Part shown: positions 23,209-33,354 of the stretch, piece after piece
Numbering within the stretch: position 1 is the stretch's first letter
Layout: each line of letters begins with the position of its first letter
Assembly: GCA_018127085.1 (NCBI GenBank)
Contig: CM030731.1
Location: 186,001 to 250,000 of the forward strand
Source: Pneumocystis sp. 'macacae'
Taxonomy: Eukaryota > Ascomycota > Pneumocystomycetes > Pneumocystales > Pneumocystaceae
Length of the DNA: 64,000 nt
Direction: 5' to 3'
Notes under the pieces: generated by a model
What the model was told of the DNA's origin: nothing
Database searches by the model: none
Seen by the model: only the letters and a program-made list of their open reading frames with translations
Made by a program: the position numbers and the translations under genes

Positions 23209-24481
23209 TTAAGCTCTATTCCGAGACGGCTGCCAACGTTTCACTCCGACTTCTCGAATCCTGTATGTTTTTAACACTTCATTAACTTTGTTTGTTCTAA
23301 GCGCATTTTCAAAAACAGCTTTAAGCGGAATTTCAATATAGCATAGTACAACTGTCTAGGGAAGTTAATTCGTTCATCAATAATATATGTTCTATTACTT
23401 TCTTGACCTGAGAAATGACTCTATTAATACAATGTAGCCAATACCATGAAAATTCTTTTTCTCTTTCTACTTCATCTGAATAAGATGGAAATAGAATAAT
23501 TGTAAATTCCGAGTGTGAAAATATTGGTCCATGTTTGTACAATACTATATTATATTAAACATTTCTTGCATCTTTACTTTAAAGGATAAAAAACATACGC
23601 CAATCAACTGCAAATTTAACTCCTGGTCTAACAACCCATCCTAGTGACCGGTAATGGTGGTATGCAACATATGATACTAGAAATCGATTATCTGCTTGAA
23701 TTGGCTGCTTAATCCGTGACTCAATTCGCATATCCTGTGCAGATGATAATGAACAAAATAGAAGCAACATGTCCATTGATGTTTTTACACCCATCTCTCC
23801 TGAAATATTAATATCCAGCACACCAAGTCCATAGCTCAGGAAAAATGCTTCTTCAAGATGAAGTTGCATATGTTCAAGATTCGGAAATGCCTCTAATTGC
23901 TTCTTTAATTCAAGATCCGATACACTCCCTTTATATTCGTTCTCTATCTCTCCATTTTTCTCTGAATCATCCTTAACCTCTGTATTTATCTCTAATTCTT
24001 GACCTTCATCCTCTACAACATCAAGACCTAACCTTACCCTTTTCTCCATTTCCGCTCGACGTCGTTTAAAAGCACGTCGAGCAACCCGTCTCTGAAATGT
24101 ACGTTCTTCACTTGTAATGTTTTCGTTTGGCCCGATAAGTCCCAGTAATCGCTTTATACGTGTCTCCCAGCTAAGTGTGCTTCTGCTTAAGCTTCCTTTT
24201 CCAAAAAACCCGCCTTTCCAGAGCCTCTCGATTGAAAACGCGTCATCAACGCGTACTGACGCGCTTGACGCGTCAAGTGTCCCGCTGCATACTGGCATAC
24301 GTGTACCTATAAAGATCCGAATTATCAACCGCAGTAATGATAATGGATGCAAAAGAAGTGCATCTCCCAATACTATTGGCAGTGGTGCCTCAGCCCTTTC
24401 ATATGTTCTTTTTATGTTGAACATTAGAAATACATTGTCCATCGATGCTTCTTCATTCAACCCAACCCTAAAATTGTACAT
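23209..24481 (-). CDS. SEN2: tRNA-splicing endonuclease catalytic subunit SEN2
   Basis: Sen2 cuts the 5' splice site of intron-containing pre-tRNAs. It starts at 24481 (MYNFRVGLNEEASMDNVFLM); the first 220 residues are Sen2-specific and include a basic/acidic charged stretch around residues 125-190. The nuclease domain is at the C-terminus: LEEAFFLSYGLGVLDI, then DNRFLVSYVAYHHYRSLGWV and VRPGVKFAVDW. An intron follows, and the next exon reads LLYKHGPIFSHSEF with the catalytic Tyr and His eight residues apart. The catalytic Lys lies in ISQVKK, spliced to TVVLCYIEIP. The stop is at 23209-23211. All three catalytic residues are present, so this is Sen2 and not Sen34. Exon 1 contains a local cluster of ACGCGT hexamers. 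Confidence 0.93.
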
Positions 24482-25116
24482 TAAAGCTAAATATAGGGCT
24501 AGGTTATGTGGATATATAAATATTTTGTAAGTGTTCTTAAAAGACTTTTGTAATGTTTTGTGTTCTATATGACTTGTGCTTTGTTTTAAATAGACTGTCT
24601 ATATTACGAGAGAAATAGATGTTTCAATGTGAATCTTGAAAATTATTCGACGGAAATAACCGAAAGGATATTAATAGTTGTGAACGTTTTCATTTTTATA
24701 CATAAATTATATGTTGAATGGATAAGAAAAGGTATTTCTTGTGTCTTTTGTTAGTTGTCAGTGCAGCAGCTAGCCTGAAGATGATATAGTCGAACAGAAA
24801 CAAGATGACGATTGTAAATGACGACGACGGTGAGTTAGAACAGAAAATATCTAAGAGCTAATAGTTTCTAGGTATCTGATAGGCCATTTGATTAAATACA
24901 ATGGCAGGGCAGTACTTTGAACTGTTGTGATTTTTTTGATTTTAAATAAATGTTTTTGAAAACTTTAAAAATATACTGAACCTTCTATGAAACAGATTTA
25001 GTTATTATTTAAAAGAAACGTACTAATTAGTGTGTATTTAGAAAAATACTGGGGTGAAAGTAATCGAAAGACATTTTTATATATTGGGATTTTGATCTAT
25101 ATTTTTCGTTTTTTTT
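24482..25116. other. Gene-poor stretch with an unexplained, less AT-rich segment (about 24720-24910)
   Basis: The flanks are AT-rich (SEN2 5' leader; GTR1 3' end). The core is less so and is not explained by either neighbour. On the plus strand ATG 24718 opens 23 codons reading like a signal peptide (MDKKRYFLCLLLVVSAAAS), then a TAG. In the same frame beyond that TAG, 11 more codons (ending MTIVNDDD) run to a donor-like GTGAGT at 24830. No splicing I tried restores a longer frame. It may be a small gene, a decayed gene or a non-coding RNA; none can be supported. Confidence 0.4.
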
Positions 25117-26287
25117 TTATGTTAAATGAGTAGTCTTAATGTGGTTTTTATCAGTTGCATCGATTTTTTCAAAACTATTTTTTGCCATTTCAATGTTCAT
25201 TAAGAGTGCAGCAGATTCTGTTCATAGTAATCAATAAAGAATTAAAGAAAAAAGTGAATCAAATACGTACGTACAAGTGGATCGCTGACAACAACAAGAA
25301 TATATGTGTCGCAAGCATAAGGGGCAATAAATGCAGAAAAAGTATGGGTTCTCAACTCAAATGATGTAAACTGGGACTGCATTTTGCTTTAATTGGATTA
25401 ATAAATGCAAAAGACGGTGATAAATTTACCTGCAACTTAGCTTAAATTGCTTAACAATATTGCTTATTTTTTCAAAACGATGGATATCAGGGTGATCGAA
25501 TCCTGGACAAGATGTGTGGGATATTACAAGAAATGTTGTTCGTTCGAATAAAACTACTTCATCAGCTTCTGCGTGAAAAGCAAATTGTTTCAAATGCTTT
25601 TCAAGTGTAGGAACATTTGGGACCAATGTATAAACAATACTTGACCATGCCTATATCTGCTTAGTATGTACCTTTTGTTGGCTTTTGTAAAAACTTTGTA
25701 TAATGTTTCGTCCCATATTGATGTTGCAAGAATCATTGTTTCAAGGTTTCCTGACCTTTGGTATAATATTTTAGAGCGTTCTTGATAGATGTAATCTTTC
25801 GCTTCCTCCTGAACAAGATCCATTTTATGAATTAAACAAAAAACTCGTGCTTTAGGCGAGTTTTCTCGAATTGCTTCAAGACAAGACTCATATGTATGTA
25901 GATCCATATCAAATTCACGAGATTCAACATCAAAAACATAAATAAGTACTTCTACATTCCGAAAAACATGATCTCTTTGTGCTGAAAGATAATTTTCCAT
26001 AAAAGCATCTTGCCTGTGTTAAAAAAAAGTTAAATTGAAACCTATACGTTTTATGATGCCTTTACCCACCACAATCCCAGAGATTTAGTACTAAGTCTCC
26101 AAGAAAACGTACATGAGAGTGCTCAACATCAACTATATATATCTTAATAAAACTTTATTTTTACACTTAAATTACTCGTTGCACCCAGGCGCCGTGTATC
26201 TTTAGCAATATAGTTGTTAAAGATAATACTTCGCATGCTTGATTTGCCTGATCCACTCTTTCCCATTAAAAGGACTTTCTTTCTCAT
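25117..26287 (-). CDS. GTR1: Rag GTPase Gtr1 (TORC1 nutrient signalling)
   Basis: Gtr1 is the RagA/B-type GTPase that, with Gtr2, relays amino-acid status to TORC1 at the vacuole. It starts at 26287 with [20 protein letters not shown] (P-loop GKSGSGKSS). The next exons give [20 protein letters not shown], the switch II region with DCGGQ, and [19 protein letters not shown], then [18 protein letters not shown] with the HKMD guanine-specificity motif. The C-terminal roadblock domain is split: IVKQFKLSC joins [20 protein letters not shown] and [19 protein letters not shown], then [18 protein letters not shown]. The last two exons lie beyond 25430 and are easily missed. The DCGGQ/HKMD combination separates Gtr1 from Gtr2. 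About 310 residues. Confidence 0.94.
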
Positions 26288-26458
26288 TTTTACGACATTA
26301 TATTGTTACAATCTGTAGTAATCTAGAGATAAGACAATTATGAGTAAGACGATAGAAAAATAAGAATATAGTTGGAATTATAATAAAAAACAAAATAATA
26401 TTTTAAAAGAGATAGAAGTAAAAAGAATTGCAAGAAAACAAATGAGAATGGACGAAAT

Positions 26459-28093
26459 TTACCAGTTTTCGACGAATTCCCATCGTTTTTGTATGGGAGG
26501 AGGACAAGGAGGAATACCTCTACGACGATTATCATCATGTATTTGTTTTAATAACCGTAAAGAATCCTCATAAATATTATTTATTTTGACGGGTGAAAAT
26601 ATTTTGGGTTGTTTGTATTTTGAAGTTCGAGATGAAATGATTGAGGATTCGAGTAGTGGAAGTAGCATATCTGGATCAGTGATATTGACTGGTAAACACT
26701 TTATATCTTTGAATGATTTTTTTTTATTGTATATTTTTAAGAGATTTATTTTTGGAGAAAAAAACATCTTTTCAATTGAAACGTGATCATTGTCAAATGT
26801 TCGATCCCTTTGATCATGCTGTTCTTCGAAGACTAATTTCTTTTCGTGGGCTAGTGAGCTAAAGTGTATTGTGTTATTACCAAATGTATTCGAAGTATTG
26901 GGTGTCAATTTCATAGATATACCATCTTTGGTAAACCCCTGTATATTTGGTTGAGTAGTAGGACAGACATTTTCTTTTAAATGAGTATGAACATCAAATT
27001 GTTTATCTTTAAGTGCTTTTGTTATATTAAATGAAAGATTATACAATGATGCAGATGAGAATTTCGAACATGAATTTTGAATATCTGATAAAGGATGAGT
27101 TGTATTCCTCTTTGATGGTAATTCTTTATATGATCTTCGTTTATATTCTGAAAAAGTGTTGTCTTGAGAAAAAACGTTGCGGTTGGTCGTCACAGGAAGT
27201 GTTTCAAGTGAACTTTTAGTTGAATGATAGATAAATTGACATTCAAATGTTTTTTTTTCAGAATTTTGAGATTCGAAATTAAAATTGTTAGAAAAAGATG
27301 TAGAAATGTTTTGGTTTGTTGATGTTGATTTGTATATTTTTATAATTTTATTTATATTTTGATGGTTTTTAGGTAATAGTTTAATTTCTTTTAAGATTTT
27401 GATAGAATTTCTAGAATTTTTTCCTGTACTTTTTAAAAGAACTATTATCTTCCTAAGTTCTTCGATTCTATTATCAGATGTATAATGAAATATTGAAATA
27501 TCAAAAGAATTATGTTTTCTTGATTTTAAAAGTTCATTAATTTTGTTATTGAAAACTAATATGTATCTTTCTGAAAAAAAGGATTCACAAAAGATATATA
27601 GAGGAAGATCTAGATTAGAAAAAAGTTGTAAGTATAGTTTCTTAGCATATGGATTTTTTATAGGACACTGTTTTCTATTAGATGGTAAAGCATAAATAAG
27701 CAAATAATCATCTTTTATTAGAAATTGTGAGTTTATTCTTGCTAAAAGCATATTCTTTTTTTGATATTCATCCTTATACCCGATATTATAAAGTTTAGAT
27801 TTGGTTTGAAAGGCTTTTCGTATCATATGCAGATGATTAAATAAAGAACTTCGATTTGAATAGATAACTTTATTCTTTTTCTTTTTTAAAAAATCATTAT
27901 TCGCTTCCAATATGTCTTTTTGGTTTTTTATGCAAGAATAAAGATAACGTGTTAAAAACTTAAATTTCTGAGGAAAAATCAAAGTAAGTGGCATAAAAAG
28001 AAATAGTCCGTTTACAATAGATAAAAATGACCATTTGAAGTTTAGATTATAAACTGCAATAGTCAAAATAGCTCCATTTCTATATTCATTCAT
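26459..28093 (-). CDS. Uncharacterised 544-residue protein, single exon
   Basis: One long open frame from ATG 28093 to stop 26459, notable for lacking introns in this intron-rich genome. Residues about 8-42 are hydrophobic (AILTIAVYNLNFKWSFLSIV then NGLFLFMPLTLIF) and could anchor it in a membrane. Residues 45-230 are basic and K/F/Y-rich. The middle and C-terminal parts are serine/threonine/asparagine-rich and probably disordered. The end is distinctive: LKQIHDDNRRRGIPPCPPP followed by IQKRWEFVENW. I recognise no domain. The uninterrupted frame of this length in AT-rich DNA makes chance unlikely. It lies between GTR1 and SWA2 on the same strand. Confidence 0.65.
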   Translation of the reverse strand: MNEYRNGAILTIAVYNLNFKWSFLSIVNGLFLFMPLTLIFPQKFKFLTRYLYSCIKNQKDILEANNDFLKKKKNKVIYSNRSSLFNHLHMIRKAFQTKSKLYNIGYKDEYQKKNMLLARINSQFLIKDDYLLIYALPSNRKQCPIKNPYAKKLYLQLFSNLDLPLYIFCESFFSERYILVFNNKINELLKSRKHNSFDISIFHYTSDNRIEELRKIIVLLKSTGKNSRNSIKILKEIKLLPKNHQNINKIIKIYKSTSTNQNISTSFSNNFNFESQNSEKKTFECQFIYHSTKSSLETLPVTTNRNVFSQDNTFSEYKRRSYKELPSKRNTTHPLSDIQNSCSKFSSASLYNLSFNITKALKDKQFDVHTHLKENVCPTTQPNIQGFTKDGISMKLTPNTSNTFGNNTIHFSSLAHEKKLVFEEQHDQRDRTFDNDHVSIEKMFFSPKINLLKIYNKKKSFKDIKCLPVNITDPDMLLPLLESSIISSRTSKYKQPKIFSPVKINNIYEDSLRLLKQIHDDNRRRGIPPCPPPIQKRWEFVENW

Positions 28094-28224
28094 GCTTATT
28101 TTATTAAAATTTGCTTATCGTTATCGACCGATAGAGCATTGCTAAATTAAAATATATAATTGTGAAAAGAAAAAAATAAATAAAAAATGCATGTAATTTT
28201 CACGTTTTGTTTTAAAAATGTTAT

Positions 28225-30406
28225 CTAAATATTATTTTGTTTTTTAAAAGTGTTCCATGCATGATTAAGGAGGTTAAAAATAGAAGATGCAATCATTTTT
28301 TGTTTTAGACTTGTATTTTTTGGTAACTTTAAATAAATTAAAATAGCACATTATAAAAAATAAGAGAAGTACCTTATCTGGATGAATTTTAGATATAGCT
28401 TTAATATATGCTTTTTTTACTTGTGAAGTAGAAAGTAAGTTTGCCATATTTATATTTTCCCAACCAAGACTAGTCCATAACACTTGATCAAGAGTAGATA
28501 TTAAAGCTCTCAGGTTTCCCTCTTTTCCTTTAATCCATTTATTTATATGTTGTTCAATTTCATCATACAAAATTTTTTTTTCATCTTCAGAGTCCAAAAT
28601 ATTAATATGAGCTCTTTCTGAGGACTTTATTTCTGCTAACATATGCAAAGCATCTTTTTTATCTGAATATCTGCAAGATGTTTCTTTTGTATTTATATAT
28701 ATTTGATTTTCAGAACTTTCCAGTGGATCTACATCTATAAGAATATTGGAATCGAGTGCTCTTTCGCAATAATTTTTTGCATCTATAGCTTTCGAATAGT
28801 CTATATTCGCATTAATAACTTCTTCCCACTGACATTTCGCTTCTTTAAATCTTTTGAGCTGTTGTAAACTTTGTGCTCTTCTAATAACTATTTTTTTCCA
28901 AATATGATCTATACTTTTCCCAAAAAGTATGTTCCCTTGAATATCCCTTTTATGTACAATAAGTTTTAATGTTTCGTCACAATCCAATAGACACGCTTCT
29001 GGATCTCCCATTCGCAAATAACAAAGTGAACGATTAGCTAGAAATAATATTTTTAAAACATTTTCTGGTGGCAGGTATCCAATAGCTTCTGTGTATAATT
29101 CTAATGCTTTTGAATAATTACCATTATTAAAAGCATTTAATGCAAGTTCTCTTTTAGTACTTAGTTGATTGATCAAAGATGACGAAATATCTAGATTCTG
29201 CTGTTTAAAGGATTCCGGTTTTGGATTCGACGAGAAAAATTCACCTTCAAAGAATAAGCTCTCACAAATTGGTTCAAAAGAGTTTTTTGGAAAATCTTTT
29301 GAGCAATGTCTAAAATTTCCAAAACGACATTGATGCTTTTGTGTTATAGTGTTTTCTGTAGTTTTTTTAAAAAATTGAGTATATGATAGTGCTTGATTTG
29401 GTTTATCTGATGAGAAATCTAAAAAGTCATTATAATTTTCAACTGTTGGAACTAATGTCTTGTGTATTGTTTCGTTAGATTTTTCTCTTTTTTTTAGTGA
29501 TTCTTGATTGGAAAACGATGATTTATGCTTTATCTGTTCAGGTATTTTTTCTGGATTAGTATAAATACTTGGATTTTTAGTGGAATTTTGCATTATTTTT
29601 TGAAAATATATTTTTCCATGATTAAAAATTGAATTAGCTTTATTAAAAAGTGTTGAAGATAGTTGTGAATCTGACATTAAACATGACCCTTTTCTATTAT
29701 CTATTATATAATCCCCTTGTGGTCTTTTTTGTTTTTTTTCATCATCTAAAAGATTTAGTGTCATAAGTACAGAAATAATTGAATCTATATCTGTTTTTTC
29801 TGTCATTTTGATTGCCCTAATTATTTGTTCATAATTAAACCCCATATCAATCAATTTCATTATCACTCCATTTTCTAAAGACTTATATTTATTATTTTCT
29901 TCTGAATTTGAAAGTAAATCATTTTGTTGAAAATATGAATTACCATTATTAGGTATATTATTTTGAATAAAATCCTGAACAGGACGGTTAAATACTCCAA
30001 ATATATCATCCATCCCCGTTTCTCTATTTTCGATAATCGTTTTATTATCTGCTAAATTATTCAAATTAGATAAATGATCCAAAAAAGATATATCAAAGGA
30101 TGAATCACTAGTTTCTGTTTTTTTGGAAAAGTTATCATCTAAACTAATCAATGATTTATTGTCCATTTCTCTATCTATATAATCAAATCTATTTGAAGGT
30201 TTCTTCTGTGTAATAAATGGCTCATATATTGATTCAAAAGAAAGTGAGGCATCTTGATAAAAGGTAGAACCTGCATCATAAAATGACGAAATATCCTCTT
30301 CGAAGGCATCTTCTGTACTATTCAATGTTTCCCTGTATTGTTTTCCTTTTAAAGTATTCTCTTTTTGCACATTTAACCTAGTATTTTTCTGGCTCTCTGT
30401 ATCCAT
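28225..30406 (-). CDS. SWA2: Auxilin-like clathrin uncoating cofactor (UBA-TPR-J)
   Basis: Swa2/auxilin recruits Hsp70 to clathrin coats. It starts at 30406 (MDTESQKNTRLNVQKENTLK). The N-terminal third is acidic and S/N-rich, with possible clathrin/adaptor motifs such as DPF-like FDISF. A UBA domain lies near residues 180-220 (MKLIDMGFNYEQIIRAIKM). Tetratricopeptide repeats span about 420-560 (KRELALNAFNNGNYSKALEL then YTEAIGYLPP; NRSLCYLRMGDPEACLLDC). The J-domain is C-terminal: VLWTSLGWENINMANLLS, KKAYIKAISKIHPDK with the HPD motif. A final intron must be removed to add LPKNTSLKQKMIASSIFNLL then NHAWNTFKKQNNI, ending 28225. Domain order matches yeast Swa2 and fission-yeast Ucp7. Confidence 0.92.
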
Positions 30407-30504
30407 TATTAAGACAAAATAAAAGATTATTTAATAATTCAATCGAAGGATTATTGATTTCTTTGTACACTTGAAATGTTTCTGGGGCTAATCAGAGTGT
30501 ACAA
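30407..30504. promoter_or_regulatory. Divergent promoter SWA2 / small orphan gene with perfect 10-bp inverted repeat
   Basis: TTTGTACACT (30462-30471) and AGTGTACAAA (30496-30505) are exact reverse complements separated by 24 nt. The right arm ends on the A of the ATG at 30505. The whole intergenic gap is only 98 bp. If transcription of the small gene starts upstream of 30462 the arms could pair as a hairpin touching the start codon; otherwise a dimeric protein site shared by both genes is likely. Confidence 0.5.
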
Positions 30505-30887
30505 ATGATAATATATAGTTTTTATGAAATAATAAAAAATTATGTTAAAAGATTTTTTGTAAAAAAAGCACGGAAAAAAAGTAAAAAAGCATTAAAATAT
30601 GTTCTATACTATGTTTTCCCTGGTACAGTGTTAAATTCTGCACAAAGGCGAAAAATGTATGAACCCTCTGACACTCGTTTTTGCACTGATTTGCACGAAC
30701 GAGCTCTTAAAAAGTTCGGATTTTTTCATTTAAGCACTGGGAATCATCTGCATCGCATAGTCCTTGGTAAAAATATACAAATTTTCATATAATATCTGCA
30801 GTTTATTTATCCACGCGTGCAGCGCTATTAAGTGCTGTTGTTAATGTTGGGATCGTCAAACATTTTAAAAACGTTGCAAAAAGGTAA
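30505..30887 (+). CDS. Small basic protein of unknown function, 2 exons
   Basis: Exon 1 opens at ATG 30505 (MIIYSFYEIIKNYVKRFFVK) and encodes about 86 residues, highly basic (KKARKKSKKALKYVLYYVF) and then EPSDTRFCTDLHERALKKFG and FFHLSTGNHLHRIVL. An intron with donor GTAAAA near 30765 and acceptor CTGCAG joins in frame to VYLSTRAALLSAVVNVGIVK and HFKNVAKR, ending TAA 30885-30887. The restored C-terminus is amphipathic or mildly hydrophobic with a basic tail, compatible with a membrane-associated or mitochondrial protein. About 115 residues. I recognise no family. The clean splice into a compatible frame supports a real gene. Confidence 0.55.
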
Positions 30888-30926
30888 CAGCTGTGTGTAC
30901 ACAATTTCAGCGACGTAATATAAAAA

Positions 30927-31781
30927 ATGGAAGAAAATCAGAATATTAAGGAAGGAAGTTTTAGGATGTCGTCTTACTTTGAAGGACTTTGGAGAAAGCA
31001 AACAGCACAGATCCTGAACTCTTTTTTTGGAATTCCATTTGTGCATCCTTCAGCAACACAATCGGCGTTTATTTTGATGGATGATTCACGAGCATGTTCG
31101 GGAGAAAATGGGGAAAAAGGGTGTAAGAATGGGTCAGTGGGACTTGAGAATGGGTTTGGAAGAGTTTCATATCCTTTTTTTATGAGATCAATGTGGTTTC
31201 CTTCGACTTTTTTTGATTGGATGATACCGAGTTGGGATATGTATATGATGCCGGGTTTTTTTCGTTGGGGAGGGCCTGAACATACATATTTTCATAAGGG
31301 AATGAGGGATATGAATGATTGGAACCGTATGCATGGTTGGTTTATACGTCCAATGCCATTTTTTAGTGATTCAATGTTGCGAGACATGTTTGAAGTGTTC
31401 GAAGATCAACGGATAAAGGATATGGAAGCAGAATCCATACCAGGACGTAAGGATGAGGGTTTTGGAGTAGAAGGGAACTTAAATAATGCATCATCGAAAC
31501 ATGTAGTTTCAGTATTTACGAAAAAAATGTCACGTACTTTTACTGATGGATCATATGAAACAGTAGAAGTGACTAAAAAATGTTTCAGTGATGGAACCTG
31601 TGAAACAACGGAGTATACAGATTCTTCAGATGGGCGTTCGGTAAAACGAAATGAGTTGTTGGATAATAAAGGTTTTTATTTATTTTATAATTTTGTATAT
31701 GTTAAAGAAAAATTAGGTAGTTCTACTGCTCCGATGGATATGGACGACGCTAGCATGGTTTCAACATTTGATAATAAATAA
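30927..31781 (+). CDS. Uncharacterised Met/Trp/Phe-rich protein with C-terminal short repeats
   Basis: An open frame of 284 codons, start ATG 30927 (alternative ATG at 30966, MSSYFEGLWRKQTAQIL). The middle (about 90-160) is unusually rich in W, F and M: FFMRSMWFPSTFFDWMIPSW then DMYMMPGFFRWGG. Near the C-terminus two similar units occur in tandem: TFTDGSYETVEVTKK and CFSDGTCETTEYTD, followed by SSDGR. Such DG-x-x-E-T repeats recall the C-terminal part of HAX1/MLF-type proteins, but only weakly. A 45-nt stretch near 31671-31716 starting GTTTTT and ending TTAG is in frame and could be an optional intron. The protein is less AT-rich in coding than its neighbours. Function unknown. Confidence 0.6.
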   Translation: MEENQNIKEGSFRMSSYFEGLWRKQTAQILNSFFGIPFVHPSATQSAFILMDDSRACSGENGEKGCKNGSVGLENGFGRVSYPFFMRSMWFPSTFFDWMIPSWDMYMMPGFFRWGGPEHTYFHKGMRDMNDWNRMHGWFIRPMPFFSDSMLRDMFEVFEDQRIKDMEAESIPGRKDEGFGVEGNLNNASSKHVVSVFTKKMSRTFTDGSYETVEVTKKCFSDGTCETTEYTDSSDGRSVKRNELLDNKGFYLFYNFVYVKEKLGSSTAPMDMDDASMVSTFDNK

Positions 31782-33354
31782 GTGTCATTATTATTTTGAA
31801 TATATATATTGAATCTTAGGTTAATTAAAAAAAGGGGTTTTAAAAGTATTTGTATTTTTTGTATGAAGATTTTTTGTAGCTAATTAAAAAAAGCTATATC
31901 TACATACAGTTTCAGTTTGTTATTTATATGAGTATATGTCTATGTATCATATTTTGTTAAATTATTCGATAATAGATACTCATTTATTTGTTCTAGTTAT
32001 CAATAATCTTTTATATAAATTGTAAAAAAATAATATTTATCTAGAAAAAATAGTTATTCTATTGAGTTATCTATTGTATTTTGATTTTTAAATCTAAAAT
32101 TATTAAAATTATTTCTTAAAATACTTTTTTTTAGTTTTTTTATATTAAAATTAAAAATGTTTTTAAATTTCTGTTATTTTAGAAATAAGCTTAAAAACTC
32201 TAGTTATTTTAATAATATTTTTAATAATTATGTTATTAATGTTTTGTAAGGGCAACTATATATAATTATTAGGTATAAAATAATTTTGTATAAATATAGA
32301 AATATACTTCAATATTCCTTTTATATAAATTTTTCTATGGTATGAATGTATAAATAAGTAGATTGAATTATTTTTTTTTTACATTTTTCAAAAATTTTTT
32401 GTATTTTTTTAAATTATATATATATATTTATAATTGAATAAGATATTTATATTTGTAAAATTTAAGTTAGAAACATTAGAAATATGAAGATCTTTATTTT
32501 ATAAGTAGTTTTTTTGCGTATTGATTATTATAAAATAATATACTTTAGATTTGAAAAATCAAAATTGAAAAATCGGAATATTTAAATACCATATTTTAAA
32601 ATGTTTAATAATTTTGAGGAAATAAAATAATTATATTATATAAACTAAACGTTATATTATAAATTTTATAATTTTGTTTTTTTAATGTTATTTTAAATTA
32701 TATATACATTTTTATATGCGTAAAAATATATATATTTCCATTATTTAACCTTAGATTATATATTTATATTCCTTATATTACTTACGTATCCTATACAATA
32801 TATTAGTAGAGGTAAATATATAAATAGATGAATATATTAAATATAAAATGAAAAACATTTTTTATTGTTTTTAACATAATTATATTATAATTCTTATTTG
32901 AGATCTTTTACGAATACTTTAAAAATTCATTACATTGTAATATTGATAGTTGCTATGTCAACTGATAATGATGCTTAAGAGTTATTTGAAAATTTATACA
33001 TATAATTAATTCAAAAGTACATAAAAATGTTATCATATGCTAATTTTATATTTTAAATATTTTTTCTTAAAATTATTTTTTACCTTTTTTTGTTAAAAAC
33101 TCTATTAATAGCTTAATATCACATGACAAATGCATATATCTCGATAGAAAAAATATAAAAGTTGAAATCTTTCATTTTTTTTAAAATTAACTTCCTAATT
33201 TTTATAAAACAAAAAATAAAGTTTATTAAACACATTTTTTACGTATTTAATATTAAATATATGTGGATCTTGAGTAACATAAGATCAATTGATTGATTTC
33301 AAAGAAAAAAATCTATGTATTTAAGATTTTTATTGTAAAAATTGAAATTTAGCA
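31782..33354. other. 1.57-kb AT-rich desert
   Basis: The longest gene-free stretch in the window. It is made of A/T runs and short TATA-like alternations (for example around 32410-32430) with stops in all frames, no ORF above about 60 codons and no GC-bearing islands that would suggest a structured RNA. It lies between two plus-strand genes. I see no transposon ends or direct repeats of useful length. Confidence 0.55.

Noticed and set aside
25155..25364. Plus-strand ORF of 69 codons, first taken as a small gene
   Set aside because: The opposite strand restores the GTR1 C-terminal roadblock exons ([16 protein letters not shown] and [18 protein letters not shown]), so this ORF is a shadow.
25480..25520. 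GATCGAATCCTGG resembling a tRNA T-arm
   Set aside because: It lies in GTR1 coding sequence and no matching acceptor stem or anticodon arm flanks it. No tRNA was supported elsewhere either.
26338..26538. Minus-strand ORF of 66 codons with a hydrophobic run
   Set aside because: It overlaps the 3' end of the 544-residue gene in another frame and has no homology signal I can see.
31782..33354. Possible centromere, replication origin or transposon remnant in the AT-rich desert
   Set aside because: AT-richness alone is not evidence; I found no terminal repeats, ORFs or organised repeats.
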